This document shows positions 5,681 through 10,916 of a stretch of DNA of 10,916 nucleotides, piece after piece. The notes beneath the pieces were generated by a model. That model was not told where the DNA came from and did not search any database. It saw nothing but the letters and a program-made list of their open reading frames with translations. The position numbers and the translations under genes are program-made. How positions within the stretch are numbered: position 1 is the stretch's first letter; each line of letters begins with the position of its first letter. Source of the DNA: an uncultured Lachnospiraceae bacterium (GTDB lineage: Bacteria > Bacillota > Clostridia > Lachnospirales > Lachnospiraceae); the NCBI GenBank assembly GCA_910577065.1, contig CAJTLD010000067.1, forward strand, positions 1 through 10,916. Reading direction: 5' to 3'.

Positions 5681-6268
5681 TTAAGATAAATGTTCAAGCA
5701 GGTGCGCTTTTTGCAGGGCGCTGCGGATAAGAGGCCCGATGTTGGAAGCGAGCAGAATTTTGATTCCGTCCCCAATCAGGAATGGGAATACGCAGGCAGT
5801 TAATGCATACATAAGCGTACTGCCGGATTCTATCATAAACCAGGCTGTCCCGAATATGTAGGCGACAGCCGTGCCGATCATCATGCCCAAAATGGAAAAA
5901 AGCGCTTTGCCCTGGCTTTTCTTTATAAAAATGCCGCAGATGACGGACATAAAAATAAATCCGATTAAATATCCTCCGGTTGGGCCTGCAAGCTTGGCCA
6001 GACCGCCGGAGTAGGCGGAAAAGACCGGAAGCCCTGCGGCGCCTAGCAGCAGGTAAATCAGGTAGCTTAATGTGCCGAGTTTTGTGCCGAGCAGGTAGAC
6101 AGTCAGGTAAATGACAAAGTTTGTAAACGAAATGGGTATGGCGCCGATTGGGATAGACATAGGGCCTAATATACACAAAAGCGCAGTCATTAGGGATACG
6201 GCGGCCATCTGGTAGATAGTCAGTTTGGATTTTGCAGCAGATGCTGGGCTGTTTTGTTGTGGATTCAT
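5681..6268 (-). CDS. bioY: Biotin transporter substrate-binding membrane protein BioY
   Basis: This encodes a 195-residue membrane protein that captures biotin and, usually with the shared ECF energising module (EcfA, EcfA', EcfT), imports it. Five to six hydrophobic helices are visible between residues 18 and 180, and the BioY signature GGLAKLAGPTGGYLIGF lies at 88-104. No ECF genes lie in the window, as expected for a transporter that shares a module encoded elsewhere. The start at 6268 has AAGGAG 9 bases upstream. The gene leads a two-gene transcript with bioB, under a promoter overlapped by a BirA-type operator. No bioA, bioD or bioF lies next to it, so this locus couples uptake with only the last synthetic step. 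Confidence 0.93.
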   Translation of the reverse strand: MNPQQNSPASAAKSKLTIYQMAAVSLMTALLCILGPMSIPIGAIPISFTNFVIYLTVYLLGTKLGTLSYLIYLLLGAAGLPVFSAYSGGLAKLAGPTGGYLIGFIFMSVICGIFIKKSQGKALFSILGMMIGTAVAYIFGTAWFMIESGSTLMYALTACVFPFLIGDGIKILLASNIGPLIRSALQKAHLLEHLS

Positions 6269-6302
6269 TGCGTAACGCTCCTTTTTGTATTATTTTGTTT
6301 TG

Positions 6303-6331
6303 ATTTTATGCTATTTCACACTAAATGTCAA
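6303..6331 (-). promoter_or_regulatory. Promoter of the bioY-bioB operon
   Basis: On the - strand, TTGACA (6331-6326), a 17-base spacer and TAAAAT (6308-6303) form a near-consensus sigma-A promoter. Transcription would begin about 30 bases before the bioY start codon. Confidence 0.85.
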
Positions 6332-6357
6332 CCTTGTTTTTGTATATGGTTAACAAT
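6324..6357. promoter_or_regulatory. BirA-type biotin operator
   Basis: AATGTCAACC (6324-6333) and GGTTAACAAT (6348-6357) are inverted repeats matching at 8 of 10 positions, separated by 14 bases. This fits the known biotin-repressor site of Firmicutes (TTGTTAACC, about 14-15 bases, GGTTAACAA). The left half covers the -35 box of the bioYB promoter, so biotinyl-AMP-bound BirA would block RNA polymerase. Confidence 0.8.
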
Positions 6358-6360
6358 GTG

Positions 6361-6695
6361 GAATGCATACGGTACGGAGCGTGTTTGAAAAATCATTCCC
6401 TTTGGGCGCTAAGTGTGGAAAACATCTGCCGAAAAGCGAAATGTTTGTATGATTTGACTGGCAAAGATATCCTGCGTTCTGTTTGAGATTTTGGTAAAAT
6501 CAATTATTTTTATTGATTTTATACAATTCTACTAGGAAATAACTTCCCTGCATGCAAAAATATGTCAAAGAAATTGTATGAAATGTTCGTACTTTACAAT
6601 AAAATCCTCGGGGATTGGTAAAAATTTGGAGAGGAAAAGTGTGGAAATAAAGTCTAAATAACGAAAAAAAGAGGTATTATAAAGGAATGCTAAAT
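6361..6695. other. Non-coding stretch upstream of the HPr-like gene
   Basis: About 330 bases lie between the bioYB control region and the next promoter without a well-supported gene. It holds a 29-codon frame (6363-6452, beginning MHTVRSVFEK) without a good ribosome binding site. It also holds an A+T-rich perfect inverted repeat (AAAATCAAT/ATTGATTTT, 6496-6504 and 6512-6520) and a small AATCC/GGATT hairpin with a TCGG loop at about 6604-6617. A weak promoter-like pair TTGTAT (6574) and TACAAT (6595) has only a 15-base spacer. None of these could be assigned a role. Confidence 0.5.
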
Positions 6696-6724
6696 TTGAC
6701 AAAACAGAGAGCAGATGGCATAAT
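6696..6724 (+). promoter_or_regulatory. Promoter of the HPr-like gene
   Basis: TTGACA (6696-6701), a 17-base spacer and CATAAT (6719-6724) make a strong sigma-A promoter, with transcription expected near 6731 and a leader of about 50 bases. Confidence 0.75.
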
Positions 6725-6782
6725 CTTACAGGTACCGAGGTAAACTAGAATCGTAAATTTAGTTTTGAAAGGAATGATAATT

Positions 6783-7010
6783 ATGGTAGAAAAGAGAGTG
6801 AAATTTCAGAATTCAGAAGATGTGGAAGATTTTGTAAAAGCAGCGGGACAGTGTGATTTTGACATCGATATTCTGTATGACCATATTTATATTGATGCAA
6901 AATCCTTTTTAGGAGTATTGGGACTCGGCCTGCGGAAAGATTTGACGGTTCAATACTTTGGCGAAAATGCAAAATTTGAAAAAATGCTGAAGAACTATGC
7001 AGTAGCTTAA
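6783..7010 (+). CDS. HPr-like protein lacking the active-site histidine
   Basis: This encodes 75 residues with the HPr fold pattern of the phosphotransferase system. The segment DAKSFLGVLGLGL (38-50) lines up with the HPr region NLKSIMGVMSLGI, so Ser41 corresponds to the regulatory Ser46. The N-terminal region that in HPr holds the phosphoryl-accepting His15 (GIHARPA) is shortened and has no histidine here (FQNSEDVEDFVKAAGQCDFD). The protein therefore cannot carry phosphate to sugars as HPr does. By analogy with Bacillus Crh, which lost His15 but keeps Ser46, a regulatory role is possible but unproven. The ATG at 6783 follows AAAGGA by 9 bases; the earlier ATG at 6774 touches the binding site. 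It has its own promoter and terminator and is monocistronic. Confidence 0.82.
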   Translation: MVEKRVKFQNSEDVEDFVKAAGQCDFDIDILYDHIYIDAKSFLGVLGLGLRKDLTVQYFGENAKFEKMLKNYAVA

Positions 7011-7040
7011 ATGATATTACCCTCCCCTCCCTTTGTTTTG

Positions 7041-7088
7041 GAAGCATTATGATCCGGTTTAAATGCGGATGATAATGCTTTCTTTTTT
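7041..7088 (+). terminator. Terminator of the HPr-like gene
   Basis: AAGCATTAT (7042-7050) and ATCCG (7052-7056) pair with CGGAT (7066-7070) and ATAATGCTT (7072-7080), with one G-G mismatch, and are followed by TCTTTTTT. Confidence 0.85.
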
Positions 7089-7100
7089 GTGGTTTTTAGG

Positions 7101-7106
7101 TATAAT
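7101..7106 (+). promoter_or_regulatory. Candidate -10 box for the helicase gene
   Basis: A perfect TATAAT lies 37 bases before the helicase start codon. No good -35 box is found at 16-18 bases upstream (CTTTCT or similar, within the tail of the preceding terminator), so a weak or activator-assisted promoter is likely. Confidence 0.45.
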
Positions 7107-7143
7107 AGAAAACAGAAATGAGAAAAAGGAAAAGGGTGTGGGT

Positions 7144-9558
7144 ATGGAAGGGCGTCCGGTAATTCAGATATCGGTGCGTAACCTGGTGGAATTTATCCTG
7201 CGTTCCGGGGATATTGACAACCGGATTGGTACTTCGGCCCGGGCGGAGGCCATGCAGGAGGGCAGTAAGATGCACCGGAAAATTCAAAGACGGATGGGAG
7301 TTTCTTACCAGGCGGAAGTGCCGCTTAAAACAGAAATAAAAACGGATCGGTATGTGCTTTTGGTTGAAGGAAGAGCAGACGGGATCATCCGACAGCCAGC
7401 GGACGGCGGGGAAGATTCCTGGGATGTAGGAAATGCGGATCCGGATGACAGCCGCAGGGAAACGGCAGTAGTGGATGAGATTAAGTGCGTGTACCGGAAC
7501 CTGGCACATTTGGACGGGCCGGTTTTTGTGCATAAGGCGCAGGCGATGTGTTATGCTTATATGTATGCACGGCAGGAGGGGCTTGGGCAGATTGGGGTGC
7601 AGATGACGTACTGCAATCTGGATACGGAGGAAATCCGGCGGTTTTATGAGGCGTTTTTATTTTCGGAACTGGAGGAATGGTTTGGCGGGCTGACGGCGCA
7701 GTACCGGAAGTGGGCGGATTTCCAGTTTATGTGGAAACAGGAAATGATGTCGTCTGCCGCAGGGCTTTTATTTCCATATGAGTACCGGGAGGGTCAAAAG
7801 GAGCTGGCGCAGGATGTGTATCGGACGATCCTGCGGAAGAAAAACTTGTTTATCCAGGCGCCTACGGGGACGGGAAAGACGCTTTCGACAGTATATCCCG
7901 CCGTAAAGGCTGTAGGGGAGGGGCTGGCGGACAAGATTTTTTACCTGACAGCTAAGACGGTTACGGGGACAGTGGCGAAGGAAACGTTTTCGTTGTTTAT
8001 GGAACAGGGCTACCGGGCAAAGGTAGTTGCGGTTACAGCAAAGGAAAAGCTTTGCCTTTGCGAAGAAATGGACTGCAATCCGGTGCGATGCGAATATGCG
8101 AAAGGGCATTTTGACCGGGTCAACGACGCCGTGTATGAACTGCTTTTGCAGGAAGATTTTTTTGACAGAAATGTGCTGCAAAAACAGGCAAAAAAGCATC
8201 GGGTTTGCCCGTTTGAACTGTGCCTGGATGTGGCGTCGTGGTCGGATAATATTATCTGCGATTACAATTATGTATTTGATCCGAATGTTTACCTGAAGCG
8301 TTTTTTTGCGGAAGGGCAGAAGGGGGAGTATATTTTTCTGGTGGACGAAGCGCATAATCTGGTGGAGCGAGGCAGGGAAATGTACAGCGCCGGGATTTGC
8401 AAAGAAGAGTTTTTGAATGTGAAAAAAATCCTGAAGGGGCGGGATAAGCGCTTAGAGCAGGAACTTGCGCGATGCAACCGGCTTTTGCTTTCGTATAAAC
8501 GGGAATGCGATACGTACCGGGTGTATGAGGAAGGGATAAGCGCGCTTGTCTTTGCGCTGCTTCGCCTGGCGGAACGGATGGACGCTTTTTTGCAGGAATG
8601 GCCGGAACTGCCGGATAAAAAAGAAGTGACGGAGTTTTACCTGAATCTGCGGAATTTTTTAAATATCTATGAGCGCGTGGACGGGCGGTATGTAATATAT
8701 GGGGAACATGGGGAGGACGGAAGGTTTTTGATGCGCCTGTTTTGCGTCGATCCTTCATGCAACCTGCAGAAGTGCCTGGATAAAGGGCGCGCAACGGTAT
8801 TTTTTTCTGCGACGCTTTTGCCGGTTCAATATTATAAGGAAATGCTCAGTACAAAGGACGACAATTATGCTGTGTATGCGAAGACTTCGTTTGACGCGGA
8901 TCAGAAGCTGCTGTTAATCGGGAGGGACGTCAGCAGCCGATACACCAGGCGCAGCGAAGCTGAATTTCGGAAGATGGCGGCTTATATTGCGGAGGTTGCG
9001 TCTGCAAAAAAGGGAAACTACATGGTATTTTTCCCGTCCTATCAGCTGATGGGGCAGGTATACGAGCAGTTTTTACAGGTAATGCCGGAAGGGATGCAGC
9101 CGCTTTTGCAGGAAGCCGGGATGAACGAGGCGCAGCGGGAATTGTTTTTGGAGGCGTTTGAAACGGAACGGGAAGATACGCTGGCGGCGTTTTGCGTGTT
9201 GGGCGGTATATTTGGGGAAGGGATTGATTTGAAGGAGGAACGCCTGATTGGCGTAGTAATTGTGGGAACCGGGCTGCCCCAGATTGGGAATGAACGGGAG
9301 ATTTTAAAGGAGTATTACGATAAACGGGCAGGGGATGGATTTGATTATGCCTACCGTTATCCGGGTATGAATAAAGTTTTGCAGGCGGCTGGGCGCGTAA
9401 TCCGCACGGCAAGCGACCGCGGAGTAATTGTGCTGCTGGACGAACGGTTTTTAGAGAGAAGCTACCTGCGCCTGTTCCCCAAAGAGTGGGAATCCTATAC
9501 CGTATGCAGCCAGAAGGACGCCGGGCAGGCGGCGCTACGCTTCTGGGAGCAGCTTTAA
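7144..9558 (+). CDS. DinG/XPD-type iron-sulfur DNA helicase with N-terminal PD-(D/E)XK-like nuclease domain
   Basis: This encodes 804 residues. The N-terminal part (about 1-200) resembles a PD-(D/E)XK nuclease: Asp79 in GRADGI and the DEIK motif at 111-114, followed by HKAQAMCYAYMYA. The superfamily-2 helicase core follows with Walker A APTGTGKT (239-246), DEAH box (401-404) and motif VI QAAGRVIRT (747-755). Between motif I and the DEAH box are cysteines at 304, 306, 311, 316, 355 and 360. This is where XPD/DinG helicases bind a 4Fe-4S cluster that senses or splits DNA. Such proteins unwind DNA 5' to 3', and the fused nuclease suggests repair or processing of branched DNA or R-loops. The ATG at 7144 has AAAGGG 7 bases upstream; GTG at 7138 is an alternative. 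The 3' end overlaps the convergent LysR gene by 24 bases. The exact biological role is not known. Confidence 0.88.
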   Translation: MEGRPVIQISVRNLVEFILRSGDIDNRIGTSARAEAMQEGSKMHRKIQRRMGVSYQAEVPLKTEIKTDRYVLLVEGRADGIIRQPADGGEDSWDVGNADPDDSRRETAVVDEIKCVYRNLAHLDGPVFVHKAQAMCYAYMYARQEGLGQIGVQMTYCNLDTEEIRRFYEAFLFSELEEWFGGLTAQYRKWADFQFMWKQEMMSSAAGLLFPYEYREGQKELAQDVYRTILRKKNLFIQAPTGTGKTLSTVYPAVKAVGEGLADKIFYLTAKTVTGTVAKETFSLFMEQGYRAKVVAVTAKEKLCLCEEMDCNPVRCEYAKGHFDRVNDAVYELLLQEDFFDRNVLQKQAKKHRVCPFELCLDVASWSDNIICDYNYVFDPNVYLKRFFAEGQKGEYIFLVDEAHNLVERGREMYSAGICKEEFLNVKKILKGRDKRLEQELARCNRLLLSYKRECDTYRVYEEGISALVFALLRLAERMDAFLQEWPELPDKKEVTEFYLNLRNFLNIYERVDGRYVIYGEHGEDGRFLMRLFCVDPSCNLQKCLDKGRATVFFSATLLPVQYYKEMLSTKDDNYAVYAKTSFDADQKLLLIGRDVSSRYTRRSEAEFRKMAAYIAEVASAKKGNYMVFFPSYQLMGQVYEQFLQVMPEGMQPLLQEAGMNEAQRELFLEAFETEREDTLAAFCVLGGIFGEGIDLKEERLIGVVIVGTGLPQIGNEREILKEYYDKRAGDGFDYAYRYPGMNKVLQAAGRVIRTASDRGVIVLLDERFLERSYLRLFPKEWESYTVCSQKDAGQAALRFWEQL

Positions 9559-10419
9559 AAATTCTTCCGTGGAAACGGCGGTTGGAAGGCCGGTATTGAC
9601 GGAAGCGACGACGTGCCTGGCCGGAATTTCTTCCCTGGTACGCAGGACAACGAGATCCGGGTCCTCCCCGGCCAGGCAATAGTCCGGAATAAAGGCAATG
9701 CCAAGGCCGATGCGTGCCAGATCGATTAACAGGTCGTTGCTGTTTAGCTCGATTTCGGGGACGAGTTCCAGCATGTGTTTTAAAAAAAGGTTGTGTAAAA
9801 ATGCGCTGGTGGCGCTTTTTTGTTCCAGCATCAAGATGGGATGCCGTTTTAGTTCCTGAAATGATATTTCTTCGCTTTCAAATTGAAAAAATGCGGGGTT
9901 TGCGATAAATACGTCGTGGAAAACGGCAATGGTTTTGCGTACATACGAATGGTTTAAGCGCGCGTTTGGCCCATTTGTTACAATCAGATCCACTTTCCCC
10001 TGCTCTAACAGATCGGCGCAGTTTAGGGAGGACGTATTGGTGACCTTAATGGGAACAGCCGGAAATTGGATGTGGAAACGCTTTAAATAAGGAACTAAAA
10101 GGTAACGGCAGATCGTATCCGTAGCGCCGATATGCAGCTGGCCCAGCCCCGAATTTTTGATATCGGACAGCTGGTTTTCCCCGCGCTGGATCAGGTTGAC
10201 GGCAGGTTCAATGTGTTTTAACAGGATCTGGCCTGCGGGAGTGAGCTGTACTTTTTTGGTGCTGCGGGAAAACAGCGTCTGCCCGAGCCTTCGTTCCAAT
10301 GTTTTGATGGATTGGCTGACGGCAGACTGGGAAATGAAAAGCTGCCGGCTTGTTTCGGAAAAGTTTAATGTAGTGGCTACGTAATAAAATACTTTATATA
10401 ATTCAAAATTTATATCCAT
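9535..10419 (-). CDS. LysR-family transcriptional regulator
   Basis: This encodes 294 residues, a normal length for the family. The N-terminal winged helix-turn-helix is clear: LNFSETSRQLFISQSAVSQS (18-37), then IKTLERRLGQTLFSR (38-52) and the wing VQLTPAGQ (57-64). Residues from about 90 form the periplasmic-binding-like effector domain, including LHIGATDTICRYLLVPYLKRF and the later GLGIAFIPDY. The effector cannot be deduced. The start at 10419 has AAAGGAG 8 bases upstream. It is transcribed divergently from the methyltransferase gene, the usual layout in which a LysR protein controls its neighbour, although a methyltransferase of housekeeping type would be an unusual target. The gene probably represses itself, since a LysR-type dyad lies in its own promoter. 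Confidence 0.92.
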   Translation of the reverse strand: MDINFELYKVFYYVATTLNFSETSRQLFISQSAVSQSIKTLERRLGQTLFSRSTKKVQLTPAGQILLKHIEPAVNLIQRGENQLSDIKNSGLGQLHIGATDTICRYLLVPYLKRFHIQFPAVPIKVTNTSSLNCADLLEQGKVDLIVTNGPNARLNHSYVRKTIAVFHDVFIANPAFFQFESEEISFQELKRHPILMLEQKSATSAFLHNLFLKHMLELVPEIELNSNDLLIDLARIGLGIAFIPDYCLAGEDPDLVVLRTREEIPARHVVASVNTGLPTAVSTEEFLKLLPEA

Positions 10420-10446
10420 AAAATAGACTCCTTTAAAATCGATAAT

Positions 10447-10476
10447 TTGGTATTAATTATAAGTTGTGCTTATAAA
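10447..10476 (+). promoter_or_regulatory. Candidate promoter of the methyltransferase gene
   Basis: TTGGTA (10447-10452), an 18-base spacer and TATAAA (10471-10476) could drive the + strand gene. It overlaps the LysR promoter face to face, so the two may compete for polymerase and share the operator. Confidence 0.45.
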
Positions 10477-10484
10477 ACTGTCAA
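10456..10484 (-). promoter_or_regulatory. Consensus promoter of the LysR-family gene
   Basis: On the - strand, TTGACA (10484-10479), exactly 17 bases and TATAAT (10461-10456) give a perfect consensus sigma-A promoter. A regulator gene with so strong a promoter would be expected to need repression, which the overlapping dyad could provide. Confidence 0.85.
10457..10475. promoter_or_regulatory. LysR-type operator dyad
   Basis: TTATAAG-TTGTG-CTTATAA is a perfect 7-base inverted repeat with a 5-base centre and contains the T-N11-A signature of LysR regulators (TAAGTTGTGCTTA). It lies within the spacer and -10 box of the LysR promoter, and also over the likely -10 box of the divergent gene. Confidence 0.75.
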
Positions 10485-10510
10485 GCAGCAAAGAAAGGAC
10501 GGGAACAGAT

Positions 10511-10916
10511 ATGTGGTTAGCAAGAAACTGGAAAGATTATGAAGTGCTGGATTGCTCCGGCGGGGAAAAACTGGAGCGTTGGGGCGATTATGTGCTGGTG
10601 CGGCCCGATCCGCAGGTGATTTGGAATACAAAAAAAGAGGCAAAGGGCTGGAACAAAAAAAATGCGCATTATCACCGCAGCAGCAAAGGCGGCGGGGAAT
10701 GGGAATTTTTTGATTTGCCGAAGCAGTGGAGCATCTGTTACGGGAACCTGACGTTTCAGCTGAAACCGTTCCGTTTTAAGCATACCGGCTTGTTTCCGGA
10801 GCAGGCGGTAAACTGGGACTGGTGCGCGGAAAAAATCCGTGAGGCGGGTAGAAAGATAAAATTGCTGAATCTGTTTGCTTATACCGGAGGCGCTACGGTT
10901 TCGGCGGCGGCGGCAG
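10511..10916 (+). CDS. Class I SAM-dependent methyltransferase (RlmI-like group), partial
   Basis: The frame starts at ATG 10511 (AAAGGA about 11 bases upstream) and stays open to the right edge, giving the first 135 residues. The start MWLARNWKDYEVLDCSGGEK and the phrases WGDYVLVRPDPQVIW and FPEQAVNWDW are typical of a widespread group of putative methyltransferases (COG1092 type) related to rRNA cytosine methyltransferases. SAM-binding motif I begins at the edge: LLNLFAYTGGATVSAAAA (118-135), where FAYTGG is the glycine-rich loop. The catalytic motifs lie outside the window, so RNA or another substrate cannot be decided. Confidence 0.85.
   Translation, partial: MWLARNWKDYEVLDCSGGEKLERWGDYVLVRPDPQVIWNTKKEAKGWNKKNAHYHRSSKGGGEWEFFDLPKQWSICYGNLTFQLKPFRFKHTGLFPEQAVNWDWCAEKIREAGRKIKLLNLFAYTGGATVSAAAA

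Noticed and set aside
5694..6176. 160-codon - strand frame within bioY in another frame
   Set aside because: It is a Arg/His-rich out-of-frame shadow of bioY.
6496..6520. A+T-rich inverted repeat as a terminator
   Set aside because: No gene ends nearby and the T run after the stem is interrupted, so it is only recorded as an inverted repeat of unknown role.
8252..8794. 180-codon - strand frame inside the helicase gene
   Set aside because: It is a Pro/Arg/Ser-rich shadow of the helicase coding strand without start signals; the same holds for the other opposite-strand frames in 7096-9679.

Overview
The window looks like a chromosomal segment of a Gram-positive anaerobe of the Clostridia, most likely a Lachnospiraceae-type gut bacterium. 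This is an inference from the moderate base composition, strong AGGAGG-type ribosome binding sites, a BirA-type operator in front of bioY, and protein types common in that group (an HPr-like protein without the active-site histidine, a nuclease-helicase fusion, a 50-residue membrane protein).

Layout from left to right. Positions 1-305 hold the 3' end of a 23S rRNA gene, followed after about 75 bases by tRNA-Trp(CCA) and a strong terminator; no 5S rRNA gene is seen there. A lipoprotein SGNH/GDSL hydrolase gene starts 20 bases after that terminator and ends in its own long hairpin, which meets a small membrane-protein gene on the opposite strand. Next comes a clearly A+T-richer block (about 1785-4250). 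It holds a MATE efflux transporter translationally coupled to a PPOX-fold (nitroimidazole-resistance-like) flavoprotein, flanked on both sides by short coding remnants. The MATE gene has its own promoter and a leader with a 7-codon peptide embedded in the 5' arm of a terminator hairpin, which is the arrangement of an antibiotic-responsive transcription attenuator.

The ordinary chromosomal context resumes at about 4260 with a small two-helix membrane protein on the + strand. A biotin operon follows on the - strand: bioY (biotin uptake component) then bioB (biotin synthase), driven by a consensus promoter whose -35 box lies inside a BirA-type inverted repeat. The bioB product lacks the usual first [2Fe-2S] cysteine and carries extra cysteines, which suggests a different sulfur-donor cluster. 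A long non-coding stretch (about 6360-6780) then leads to a small HPr-like protein that keeps the regulatory-serine region but not the phosphocarrier histidine.

Next is an 804-residue DinG/XPD-type iron-sulfur helicase with an N-terminal PD-(D/E)XK-like nuclease domain. Its 3' end overlaps by 24 bases the end of a convergent LysR-family regulator gene. The LysR gene has a perfect consensus promoter with a LysR-type dyad between -35 and -10, and shares its upstream region with a divergent SAM-dependent methyltransferase gene that runs off the right edge.

The most interesting items are the peptide-coupled attenuator of the transferred MATE/PPOX pair and the unusual cysteine pattern of BioB. 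No CRISPR array, complete insertion sequence or phage module was seen.
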